A stretch of 14,233 nt of DNA from positions 21,364-35,596 of the forward strand of contig PLTE01000164.1 of NCBI GenBank assembly GCA_003164375.1, written 5' to 3'. Below the pieces are notes generated by a model, which saw only the letters and a program-made list of their open reading frames with translations, made no database searches and had not been told where the DNA came from. The DNA is from Hyphomicrobiales bacterium. GTDB lineage: Bacteria > Pseudomonadota > Alphaproteobacteria > Rhizobiales > Xanthobacteraceae. This document shows positions 7,390 to 14,016 of the stretch, piece after piece. How positions within the stretch are numbered: the first letter of the stretch is position 1; each line of letters begins with the position of its first letter. The position numbers and the translations under genes are program-made.

Positions 7390-7841
7390 ATGCCGCATGC
7401 TGCGCGGCTCGCTGTTCTTACGACCGGGCTGCTCTGCTCAGCCTAGCCGGACATCCCCGCGATTCGTGACCCGCATACCCTGATGTTTGATCACAGCGGC
7501 ATTCTCTGGTTCACCCTACACAGCGGCAATCGGATTGGACGCCTCTATCCTAAGACCGGCGAAATCAAACTACGGAGGCCGCCGACGGCTGGGGCCCGTC
7601 GCTATGGGATGCGGTCAACTCCAAGGGTGCGATCTTCATCGCGGAATTTGGTACCAACAAGATCGCCAGAGTCGATCCCACGACGTTGGTCCGCTTCGAT
7701 CCCACGATAGCAAAATTCCAGACTTGGCCGATTCCGGGTGGTGGCAATATCGTGCGCAACACGTCCGTCACCCGCGACCACAAATGGGTCCTTGCCAAAA
7801 GCTTGATGAACGGCGTGACACTCGTGACGATTAAGAAGTAA
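7390..7841 (+). pseudogene. Broken streptogramin lyase-like (Vgb family) beta-propeller gene
   Basis: An ATG at 7390 with GGAGG five bases upstream opens a signal peptide (MPHAARLAVLTTGLLCSA) that hits an in-frame TAG at 7444-7446. The same frame resumes with DPHTLMFDHSGILWFTLHSG and then NRIGRLYPKTGEIKL, a Vgb-type propeller blade. At about 7611-7614 one base appears lost: restoring it gives YGMRVNSKGAIFIAEFGTNK. The frame then jumps from a mid-protein blade (IARVDPTT) straight to the family's last blade (LVRFDPTIAKFQTWPIPGGG) and ends at TAA 7841. About 150 residues survive, so roughly half the usual 300 or more is missing. Relatives are secreted propellers often of unknown role; true Vgb opens virginiamycin B. 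One nonsense codon, one frameshift and one internal deletion make this a pseudogene. Confidence 0.85.
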
Positions 7842-8050
7842 CCCACCGGCTATGCCGGCGGATCGTCACTTCTGGTCACCTGTCTCATGGCCACGCTCGC
7901 GATCGGCGGGGGAAAGCGCGGACATTGCAATTACAGGGCTTAATCCGATCAGCATTCAGCTGACGCACGGAGGTCTGAAGGAAACGGGCACCCGGCGCCA
8001 ACACCCTTATCGTGATCGCGACAGACTCGGCCGCCCGCGGCCGCGCAGGC
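7842..8050. other. Intergenic stretch between two convergent units
   Basis: No gene is supported. It contains the near-copy of the tRNA-Thr 3' end at 7989-8001. Base composition changes here from the lower-GC islet to GC-rich backbone. No clear hairpin terminator was found for either flank. Confidence 0.4.
7989..8001 (+). repeat. Near-copy of the tRNA-Thr 3' end (possible att relic)
   Basis: CACCCGGCGCCAA differs at one base from CACCCGGCACCAA at 5081-5093, the last bases of the tRNA with CCA. The two copies are in the same orientation and bracket the lower-GC stretch. Direct duplication of a tRNA 3' end is the usual scar of tRNA-targeted integration. The match is short and GC-rich, no integrase is present, and homology does not extend beyond 13 bases, so chance cannot be excluded. 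Confidence 0.35.
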
Positions 8051-8548
8051 TCATTCCGGCGCCTTCTTTCGCCGGAACCACGGCAGCTGCGGCGCGGGCC
8101 ATTGTCTCACTTCCAGTGGCCACACCCGCTGGATCATGCCGTACATCATGGCCGTCGTCAGTCCGAACAGAATGATTCCGTTGAGCGCCTCCAGCGCGCC
8201 CATGAGCCGCCAGTGATCGGCGAGAAACAAGTCAGCGTGCCCGTATGTCGTGACCGCGCTAAGCGAATAGAGGATCGCCGCGCGATTGTCCGGCACCGCG
8301 CCGAGCGCCCGGTAGGCGATCGCCCACATGCCGGCTTCGGCGGCGTGCAAAAAAGTGACGAGAATTGTAGTCACCCCCATCACCAATGCGAACATGTAAA
8401 GGAAGTGGCGATTGTTCTTCATCAGGTCCATGATCCCTATGACCCGCAGATTGATCATGCCGAGACCGATCACATGAAAGATCACGGTGACCGCAATGAT
8501 CGGCAGGCTCCAGGCCCAGTTGCCGTTCCAAGTAGCTGCATTGTCCAT
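8051..8548 (-). CDS. Small potassium-channel-like membrane protein
   Basis: This 165-residue integral membrane protein has hydrophobic helices at about residues 13-33, 48-70 and 115-137. A pore-like stretch sits at 88-110, with ILYSLSAVTTYGHADLF ahead of ALEALNGIILFGLTTAMMYG. It resembles the pore helix, filter and inner helix of Ion_trans_2 channels, but the filter reads TTYGH (100-104) where classical potassium channels have TVGYGD. The start at 8548 is backed by GAGGAGGG (complement of 8559-8566), ten bases upstream. The C-terminus is short and basic with no ligand-binding domain. It is divergent from the dienelactone hydrolase gene, with 157 bases between. Ion conduction is inferred; the protein could be a channel-like protein of another role. 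Confidence 0.75.
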   Translation of the reverse strand: MDNAATWNGNWAWSLPIIAVTVIFHVIGLGMINLRVIGIMDLMKNNRHFLYMFALVMGVTTILVTFLHAAEAGMWAIAYRALGAVPDNRAAILYSLSAVTTYGHADLFLADHWRLMGALEALNGIILFGLTTAMMYGMIQRVWPLEVRQWPAPQLPWFRRKKAPE

Positions 8549-8705
8549 GATCGCTTCACCCTCCTCGCGCCGCCGAGGCCGCTATTGTGCGTAAGCCCGG
8601 CGCCCGACGCAAATTCGGAGTGGCTTTGCGGCCCACGATGACGGTGGAATATTCCTGTGTGCGATCGGTTAGTATAGCGAAATCGGAAATGACGAGGAAA
8701 GCGCG

Positions 8706-9431
8706 ATGGCCGAGACGAGAGTGCGGTATGAGGTGAATGGTCGGAAGTTCGAAGGCCTGCTGGTCTACGATGACAGTGTGAGCGCGAAGCGCCCGGCCAT
8801 TTTCATGCAACCCGACTGGAAGGGCGTGTGCCCTGACACTATCGGCCAGGCGCGCACCGTCGCGGGCACGGACTATGTAGTGCTGATGGCCGATATGTTC
8901 GGTACGGGCTACGGCGCCAAGCCAAAGACACAGGATGAGCTGCGCGCCGGCATGCTCGCCGTGCACAGGGATTTGCCGTTCACGCTCGCCTGCGGGTCCA
9001 AGGCCTACGACACGCTTGTTGGCGAGGCGAACAAGCTCGGGCTGATCGACGGCGGCGAGACCGCGGCGATCGGCTATTGCGCCGGCGGCGGTTACGCGCT
9101 CGAACAGGCGCGCGCCGGCGCCGATTTTTCGGCGCTGGTGGTGTTTCACGTCACTAATCCCAATCCCGTCGTTGCCGGCACACTGTGCAACATCAAGGGC
9201 CGCGTGCTGGCGATCCACGGCTCCGCCGATCCGATCACTCCGAAACCGATGATGGACGCGTTCGAGGACGAATTGACACGGGCCAAGGTCGATTGGCAGA
9301 TCATGATGTTCGGCGGTGCGGTACATTCGTTCTGCGATCTGACGGCCAAGGGCGGACCGACGCGCTACGACGAAAAGCTCTGCCGCAAATCCTACATGTT
9401 GATGCGCGATTTTTTCGCCGAGACGCCATAG
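8706..9431 (+). CDS. Dienelactone hydrolase family protein
   Basis: This cytoplasmic alpha/beta hydrolase has 241 residues, the normal size for the family. The Cys-Asp-His triad is visible: Cys125 in GYCAGGGYA, Asp175 in IHGSADPITP, and His207 in GGAVHSF. These sit close to Cys123, Asp171 and His202 of classical dienelactone hydrolase. Near residue 35 the text is FMQPDWKGV, where the classical enzyme has a Glu that helps activate the Cys, so the substrate may not be a true dienelactone. GAGG at 8694-8697 precedes the ATG by 8 bases. The metallo-hydrolase gene follows after 23 bases, so the two are probably co-transcribed. Substrate unknown; members act on lactones, esters or small acyl compounds. 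Confidence 0.88.
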   Translation: MAETRVRYEVNGRKFEGLLVYDDSVSAKRPAIFMQPDWKGVCPDTIGQARTVAGTDYVVLMADMFGTGYGAKPKTQDELRAGMLAVHRDLPFTLACGSKAYDTLVGEANKLGLIDGGETAAIGYCAGGGYALEQARAGADFSALVVFHVTNPNPVVAGTLCNIKGRVLAIHGSADPITPKPMMDAFEDELTRAKVDWQIMMFGGAVHSFCDLTAKGGPTRYDEKLCRKSYMLMRDFFAETP

Positions 9432-9454
9432 GGGCGCGACGACTGAGGTGATCC

Positions 9455-10420
9455 ATGCCGCTGACTAGGCGTACGCTCATCGCCGGCACTGCCGCAGCGT
9501 CGGTCGCCGCGCATATCGACAGGGCGGCAGCCGAAACGCCGGCGGCCGGCACAGCGACGCCTGGGATTTATCGCTACAAGATCGGCAGCTACGAGCTGAC
9601 CGCGCTCTACGACGGCATCTGGTATCGGCCGATCGGCGACAGTTTCATCCGCAATGCGCGCTTTGCCGAGGTCGAGCGGGCGCTCGATTTGGCCTTCATG
9701 CCGCACGACAAGCTCGCGACGCCGTTCACGACGCTGATCGTCAATACCGGCAAGAAGTTGGTGCTGCTCGACACCGGCACCGGCGGCCAGATCGCGCCGT
9801 CGGCCGGCGTGCTGCGCGACAATATCGCAGCCGCCGACATCGATCCGAAAGCGGTCGATCAGATCGTCATCTCGCATTTTCATCCTGACCACATTAACGG
9901 CATCAAGGATAAGGACAATGCACTGATCTTTCCCAATGCCGAGATCATGGTGCCTGAACCGGAATGGGCATTCTGGATGGACGACGGCAATTTGAACGCG
10001 GCGGCGGCTGACCTCAAACTCACCTTCCTCAATCAGCGGCGAATCTTTGCCGATATTGCGAAACAAGTGACGCGGTTCCAGTCAGGGAAGGAAGTCGCGC
10101 CAGGTATCGAGACGCTGCCGGCGCCGGGGCACACGCCGGGCCACACCGTTTTTGCCATTCATTCCGGCGAACAATCGTTGCTGGTGTTAAGCGACACCGC
10201 GCAGCACCCGGCAGTGTTCGCGCGCCATCCCGACTGGCAGGCGGCTTTCGACATCGACGGCGCGGCGGCGGTCGCGACGCGCAAAAGAATCTTTGACCGC
10301 GCGGCGGCCGACCGCATGCTCGTCACCGGCTATCACTTTCCATTCCCGGCCTGCGGCCATCTGATCAAGACCGCGAGCGGCTACGAGCACGTGCCGGTCG
10401 AGTGGCAGCCGAATTTGTGA
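9455..10420 (+). CDS. Tat-exported metallo-beta-lactamase fold hydrolase
   Basis: This 321-residue protein has a twin-arginine leader (LTRRTLIAGTAAAS, Arg5-Arg6) and an AAA/E junction near residue 26, so it is probably folded with metal before export to the periplasm. The metal site is complete: SHFHPDH at 140-146 (His141, His143, Asp145, His146), His226 in PGHTPGHT, Asp247 in LSDTAQH and His294 in TGYHFPF. Length and layout resemble the branch that includes methyl parathion hydrolase and some lactonases. GAGGTG at 9445-9450 lies just ahead of the ATG. It follows the dienelactone hydrolase gene by 23 bases. A joint role in lactone or ester breakdown is possible but inferred. A strong GC hairpin follows the gene. 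Confidence 0.88.
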   Translation: MPLTRRTLIAGTAAASVAAHIDRAAAETPAAGTATPGIYRYKIGSYELTALYDGIWYRPIGDSFIRNARFAEVERALDLAFMPHDKLATPFTTLIVNTGKKLVLLDTGTGGQIAPSAGVLRDNIAAADIDPKAVDQIVISHFHPDHINGIKDKDNALIFPNAEIMVPEPEWAFWMDDGNLNAAAADLKLTFLNQRRIFADIAKQVTRFQSGKEVAPGIETLPAPGHTPGHTVFAIHSGEQSLLVLSDTAQHPAVFARHPDWQAAFDIDGAAAVATRKRIFDRAAADRMLVTGYHFPFPACGHLIKTASGYEHVPVEWQPNL

Positions 10421-10438
10421 ATGGTTGTGCGAATGATC

Positions 10439-10465
10439 GGAGGCCGGCGTTTGCGGCCGGCCTCC
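10439..10465 (+). terminator. Hairpin after the metallo-hydrolase gene
   Basis: GGAGGCCGGC pairs perfectly with GCCGGCCTCC around a 7-base loop (GTTTGCG), starting 18 bases after the stop codon. Only TT follows directly; a T-rich tract (TTATTTTTGTT) comes about 15 bases later. It probably ends or stabilises the two-gene transcript. It could also serve the convergent minus-strand gene. Confidence 0.6.
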
Positions 10466-10512
10466 TTGATCCCGTTAGACTTATTTTTGTTCCGATACGG
10501 GACGACTAGATT

Positions 10513-10561
10513 CCGACTTGCGGACCCGGCGGAGCGTTACGACCGGGCAGCCGCAAGTCGG
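10513..10561. repeat. Long imperfect stem-loop in a convergent gap
   Basis: CCGACTTGCGG (10513-10523) pairs perfectly with CCGCAAGTCGG (10551-10561). Inside, CCCGG (10525-10529) pairs with CCGGG (10543-10547). The total is 16 bp with a 13-base loop. It lies between two convergent genes, 73 bases beyond the minus-strand stop at 10634. It may be the minus-strand terminator or a dispersed palindromic element. Confidence 0.5.
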
Positions 10562-10633
10562 TGCGTACGATCCGGGCCTCGGTTCGCAACCTTGTGGGGT
10601 GCATGTTCCGGATCGCAGGCAAAGGCTTTGCCG

Positions 10634-10939
10634 TTACGACCGCTTGGCGGCGCCGATAACGCCGGCCTGATGCGTCTTCGTGGACTTGACGTGACGCGCC
10701 TGATGCATCGTGCCAGCCTTGGTGTCGTTCTTAGCGCGCGCGACGTGTTTCTTCGCGTGCTTGACCGTAGCTTTGACGGTTTTGGACGCTTTGGCGGGGG
10801 CCGTGGCAGCGACGGGTGCAGGTTTGGACTGCGTGGCCGCAGCGGCCGGGGCCGTGCCGTTGGCTCCCGATGACTGCGCGAATACCGGGCCGGCGATCAA
10901 AACGGTCGCGATAAGCGCGGCTGAAAATGTTCTCAACAT
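10634..10939 (-). CDS. Small secreted Lys/Ala/His-rich protein
   Basis: This 101-residue protein begins with a clear Sec signal peptide, hydrophobic from about residue 6 to 19 and likely cut at VFA|QSS (after 21). The mature part opens with a Gly/Ala/Pro-rich stretch (22-48). It continues with a strongly basic segment of KAT, KHAKKH, ARHVK and STKTH-like units (50-92). There is no cysteine and no recognised fold. The composition recalls acid-shock-like and histone-tail-like periplasmic proteins of rhizobia. ATG 10939 was chosen because the signal peptide starts there and AAGGAAA lies six bases upstream. A longer in-frame start at 11065 has no such support. The gene is divergent from the TPR protein gene. 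Function unknown. Confidence 0.75.
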   Translation of the reverse strand: MLRTFSAALIATVLIAGPVFAQSSGANGTAPAAAATQSKPAPVAATAPAKASKTVKATVKHAKKHVARAKNDTKAGTMHQARHVKSTKTHQAGVIGAAKRS

Positions 10940-11059
10940 GGTGCTTTCCTTTTTGTTCCGCGGCACCGGTTGCGAGATCGCAGCCGAATGTGTGCCGATG
11001 TTGAGACGACATTTACGCCGGCCGCGCTGAACGCCGTCTGAAGTGCGGCAATGGAAACC

Positions 11060-11093
11060 GTTCACCTACGTGAACTTCTTGTAATGACAAGAA
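11060..11093. promoter_or_regulatory. Two back-to-back perfect inverted repeats in a divergent promoter region
   Basis: GTTCAC-CTAC-GTGAAC (11060-11075) is followed with no gap by TTCTTGT-AATG-ACAAGAA (11076-11093). Both have four-base centres and perfect arms (6 and 7 bases). They lie in the 253-base space between divergent genes, 121 bases from the minus-strand start and 100 from the plus-strand start. They could be operators for one or two dimeric regulators. Four T bases follow the second repeat, so a weak RNA hairpin pair is the alternative. Confidence 0.55.
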
Positions 11094-11192
11094 TTTTCGG
11101 CGAGCCCCATGGCGTCGACGATTCATCGCCAAATTTCGGAATGAAATGCTATGCTGCGGTGTTTATTGGGCAGACTGAACTGGGAGAAGGTC

Positions 11193-11753
11193 ATGCGCAA
11201 AACGACTTCGCTTGCAGCCGCGGTTCTGTTCAGCGTGCTTGCCGGCGCGCCGCGCATCGCTGCGGCCATGGAGACCAATAGCCCCGAGCCACCGAAGCCG
11301 CCGACGACCACGCAGCAGGGCACCACATCCGACGACAAGAAGGCCCCTGCACCCGTCAAAAAGCCAAAGCCGGACAAGTCGAGTTCGACCGAGGATTTCC
11401 TCACCGGCTGGCACAAGGCCTATGCGCTGATTTACGACCATAACGACTATGTCGGCGGCATCGCGGTGCTGCGCTCGCTCGGTTATGACGACAATGCCGA
11501 CGTGGCGACGCTGGTCGGCTATGCCAGCCGCAAGCTCGGCCGCTACGATGACGCCAAGCTTTGGTACGATCGCGCGCTTACCGCCGATCCCAACCATGCG
11601 CTGACCTGGTCCTATTACGGCATGTGGCACGCCGAGCAAGGCAACGTGCTCAAAGCCAAGGACGATCTGGAAAAGGTCCGCAGCATCTGCGGTACCGATT
11701 GCCGCGAATACACCGCACTGAAGGCCGCGATCGACGGCACGGTGACGTATTAA
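11193..11753 (+). CDS. Secreted tetratricopeptide-repeat protein
   Basis: This 186-residue protein has a signal peptide (hydrophobic core about residues 6-18, likely cut after RIAAA at 25). A Pro/Lys/Thr-rich linker of about 40 residues follows (27-66), then a helical domain from about 68 to the end. At least one clear TPR unit is seen: ADVATLVGYASRKLGRYDDA, then KLWYDRALTADPN (103-134). It is followed by a second, HALTWSYYGMWHAEQGNVLKA, and a half unit ahead of it (KAYALIYDHNDYVGGIAVLR). Two cysteines near the end (166, 170; SICGTDCREY) could form a disulfide. ATG 11193 was chosen over 11151 because GGGAGAAGG lies just upstream and the signal peptide starts there. Its stop is 7 bases from the convergent stop at 11761. 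Probably a periplasmic protein-binding scaffold; partner unknown. Confidence 0.82.
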   Translation: MRKTTSLAAAVLFSVLAGAPRIAAAMETNSPEPPKPPTTTQQGTTSDDKKAPAPVKKPKPDKSSSTEDFLTGWHKAYALIYDHNDYVGGIAVLRSLGYDDNADVATLVGYASRKLGRYDDAKLWYDRALTADPNHALTWSYYGMWHAEQGNVLKAKDDLEKVRSICGTDCREYTALKAAIDGTVTY

Positions 11754-11760
11754 ATGTTGG

Positions 11761-12744
11761 TCAATCGAGACTGATGCCGGCTTGGCGCGCGACCGCGTTC
11801 CATAGCCGCACCTGATCGTCCATGACGGTGCCGAACGCTCGCGGTGTCATTGGGTGCGATTCCAGGCCGAGCTTGGCGATCGCTGTCTGCATGTCCACAG
11901 AGTTCAGCCGCGCATTCTCGGCGGTATTGATCTTTGCGATCACATCGGCGGGCGTTCCCTTCGGCGCGAACAGGCCGAACCGCAAATAATCGGGAAATCC
12001 GTCGTAGCCGCTTTCGCGGAATGTCGGCACGTCGGGAAGCTCGGGCCAGCGCTCATCGGTCGTCACCACAATGGCGCGAAGCCTGCCGGTGCGGATATGC
12101 GGCAGCAGCACCGCCTTGGTCGTCACGTTGATCTGAATATGGTTGCCGAGCAGATCGGCGATGGCAGGTGCCGCGCCGTTATAAGGAACAAAGACGATGT
12201 CGGTGCCGGTGCGCACCCGAAAATATTCCAGCAACAGATGCGGCGCGATGCCGGCCGAGGCGCCCGAGGATAGTTGCCCCGGATGATCCTTGGCGTATTG
12301 CACCAGCTCCGCCAAGCTGTGCACCGGCACCGCGGGATTGACGACCATGACTTGCGGGTCGTCGGCGACCGCAGCGACCGGTACGAAGTCGCGCGCCGGA
12401 TCGTAATCGAGATTTTTGTAGAGCGCGGGCGTGACGGCGTTGTCGTTGGTGCCGCCGAGAAGAAGCGTATAGCCGTCAGGCTTTGCGCGCGCTGCTTCCC
12501 GCACGCCGATCTTGCCGCCGGCGCCCGGGAGATTCTCGACATACACGTTCTGGCCGAGTTCGGCGTCGAGCCCCCGCGTCGCCAGACGCGCCATGGTGTC
12601 GCTCGGTCCGCCGGGCGCCCACGCCGATATCACCTTGATCGGATGATCGGGAAAGCTTTGCGCCTGCGCCGCCGCCGTGACGGCCACGCTCATACTCGCG
12701 ACCAGGATCGCAATTCTGGTCGCCGTTCCCGCGCCCTTGTTCAT
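11761..12744 (-). CDS. Tripartite tricarboxylate transporter (Bug/TctC-type) binding protein
   Basis: This periplasmic binding protein of 327 residues has a signal peptide cut near AAAQA|QSF (after 28). Bug-family text is clear: FPDHPIKVISAWAPGGPSDT at the mature start, VENLPGAGGKIG, GYTLLLGG, FVPYNGAAPAIADLLGNHI and a C-terminal RFGLFAPKGTP. Such proteins deliver organic acids or similar small molecules to TctA/TctB membrane partners. Neither partner is next to it, so it is an orphan, as is common in this family. The start at 12744 has a strong purine-rich site (complement of CCTCCCC, 12751-12757). Its ATGA overlaps the cutA stop by four bases, so translation is probably coupled to cutA. Ligand unknown. 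Confidence 0.92.
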   Translation of the reverse strand: MNKGAGTATRIAILVASMSVAVTAAAQAQSFPDHPIKVISAWAPGGPSDTMARLATRGLDAELGQNVYVENLPGAGGKIGVREAARAKPDGYTLLLGGTNDNAVTPALYKNLDYDPARDFVPVAAVADDPQVMVVNPAVPVHSLAELVQYAKDHPGQLSSGASAGIAPHLLLEYFRVRTGTDIVFVPYNGAAPAIADLLGNHIQINVTTKAVLLPHIRTGRLRAIVVTTDERWPELPDVPTFRESGYDGFPDYLRFGLFAPKGTPADVIAKINTAENARLNSVDMQTAIAKLGLESHPMTPRAFGTVMDDQVRLWNAVARQAGISLD

Positions 12745-13073
12745 GTCGCCCCTCCCCCTTGGGTCTCGGCCAGGATCCAAGCGTGGTAGTCTGGATCGAC
12801 GTTCTCGATCGGCAGGACGAGAATCGCGGGGGTGGTATAGGAGTGCATCCGTCTGACCGCGGCACGCACGCCTTCCGCAAGCGCTGAGCGGGTCTTTATG
12901 ATCATTACCACCTCGTCGCCGCGCTCAATCGCACCCCGCCAGCGGTACAGCGAGACCATGCCGGGCAGGATGTTAACGCAGGCGCATAATCGGGCTTCGA
13001 CCAGGGCGCGGCCGGCCGCCTCCGCCTCGACAACGGATGGATAGGTCGTATAGACGAACACCGCGCGTTCCAT
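12741..13073 (-). CDS. cutA: Divalent-cation tolerance protein CutA
   Basis: This small protein of 110 residues belongs to the trimeric, PII-like CutA1 family, linked to copper/divalent-cation tolerance in E. coli though its exact role is debated. Family marks: VYTTYPSVVEAEAAGRALVE at the start, LCACVNILPGMVSLYRWRG (29-47), EVVMIIKT (54-61) and HSYTTPAILVLPI (77-89), closing with DYHAWI. ATG 13073 was chosen, with GGGA seven bases upstream. ATG 13091 in the same frame would add six residues and cannot be excluded. It is divergent from nadK, with 47 bases between starts, and overlaps the downstream binding-protein gene by four bases. Confidence 0.92.
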   Translation of the reverse strand: MERAVFVYTTYPSVVEAEAAGRALVEARLCACVNILPGMVSLYRWRGAIERGDEVVMIIKTRSALAEGVRAAVRRMHSYTTPAILVLPIENVDPDYHAWILAETQGGGAT

Positions 13074-13096
13074 TTTGCCGTCCCGATCCATCAACC

Positions 13097-13108
13097 CTGA
13101 TCTATCAG
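13097..13108. promoter_or_regulatory. Short palindrome between cutA and nadK
   Basis: CTGAT-CT-ATCAG is a perfect 5-base inverted repeat, centred in the only 47 bases separating the divergent cutA and nadK starts. It could be an operator covering both promoters. It is short enough to occur by chance. Confidence 0.3.
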
Positions 13109-13120
13109 ACTTGGACCCGT

Positions 13121-13909
13121 ATGCCGAAACGCCCCACCGCTTCCCGCTTTAGGCAGATCGCCTTCGTCGCCAGCGATGCGACGGCCGCGCAGCGGGCCCG
13201 GCAGCGTCTGGTCCGCCGCTACGGCGACGCCAGGCCGGAGACGGCCGACGTCATTGTCGCGCTCGGCGGCGACGGCCTCATGTTGGCGACCCTGCAACGG
13301 TTCATGAATTCCGGCAAGCCGATCTACGGCATGCATCGCGGCACCGTCGGATTTCTGATGAACGAGTACGCAGAAGCGGGCCTCGCCGAACGGCTCGCAG
13401 CCGCCCGCGTCACCGTTATCCACCCGCTTTTGATGCGCGCGCGCGACATGGCCGGCCGCGTCCATCGTCACCACGCCATCAACGAGGTCTCGCTATTCCG
13501 CCAGACCTATCAGGCGTCGCGGTTGCGGGTTTTGGTCGACGGCAAGGAACGCCTTGCCGAGCTCGTCGCCGACGGCATCCTGTTGTCGACGCCGGCCGGC
13601 TCCACCGCCTACAACCTTTCCGCGCAGGGTCCGATCATCCCGGTCGGCGCGCCGCTTTTGGCGCTAACGGCGATCTGCCCGTTCCGGCCGCGGCGCTGGC
13701 GTGGCGCACTATTGCCCGACCGCGCCCACGTCACGGTCGAGGTGCTGGAGGCCGCAAAGCGTCCGGTGGCGGCCGTCGCCGACCACGACGAAGTCCGTTC
13801 GGTCCGTGCCGTCGAGATCAGCATGGACCACTCGATCGCCATGCACATGCTGTTCGATCCCGGCCACGGTCTCGACGAGCGCATCCTGGGCGAGCAATTC
13901 GGCTATTGA
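13121..13909 (+). CDS. nadK: NAD kinase
   Basis: This 262-residue cytoplasmic enzyme phosphorylates NAD+ to NADP+ with ATP or polyphosphate. The diagnostic motifs are present: GGDG at 49-52 with the catalytic Asp51, the NE pair at 121-122 in HAINEVSLFR, and the glycine-rich GSTAYNLSAQGPI at 160-172. The alphaproteobacterial text PFRPRRWRGALLP follows. The length fits the short alphaproteobacterial form. ATG 13121 was chosen, since it begins just before the first beta strand (IAFVAS). An upstream in-frame start at 13037 would overlap cutA. No clear ribosome site is seen ahead of the ATG. It is divergent from cutA. Confidence 0.96.
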   Translation: MPKRPTASRFRQIAFVASDATAAQRARQRLVRRYGDARPETADVIVALGGDGLMLATLQRFMNSGKPIYGMHRGTVGFLMNEYAEAGLAERLAAARVTVIHPLLMRARDMAGRVHRHHAINEVSLFRQTYQASRLRVLVDGKERLAELVADGILLSTPAGSTAYNLSAQGPIIPVGAPLLALTAICPFRPRRWRGALLPDRAHVTVEVLEAAKRPVAAVADHDEVRSVRAVEISMDHSIAMHMLFDPGHGLDERILGEQFGY

Positions 13910-13938
13910 GACCGGGACAAGCCGGCCCCCGCCAAACC

Positions 13939-13954
13939 TTAACTGCGCCTTAAC
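13939..13954. promoter_or_regulatory. CtrA-type binding box upstream of the response regulator
   Basis: TTAA-CTGCGCC-TTAAC matches the full alphaproteobacterial CtrA consensus TTAA-N7-TTAAC, including the 7-base spacer and final C. It lies 63-78 bases upstream of the response-regulator ATG, where a promoter is expected. CtrA is the cell-cycle and motility master regulator in this class. Binding is inferred from the match alone. Confidence 0.6.
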
Positions 13955-14016
13955 GACGATTGTTTACGATTGACGGTGCGAAGGTGGGCGTGGCCGCGTC
14001 CGCCGCGGGAGTCTGC

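Noticed and set aside
5093..8050. Search for an integrase or transposase in the islet
   Set aside because: No frame with recombinase motifs was found, so no mobile element is annotated; the att-like repeat is reported only as a possibility.
8012..8641. 209-codon plus-strand frame opposite the channel-like gene
   Set aside because: The product is Arg/His-rich with no recognisable domain, while the opposite strand encodes helices, a pore motif and a good ribosome site.
11051..11281. Small plus-strand frame across the double palindrome
   Set aside because: It has no ribosome site, overlaps the signal peptide of the TPR gene in another frame and has no recognisable content.
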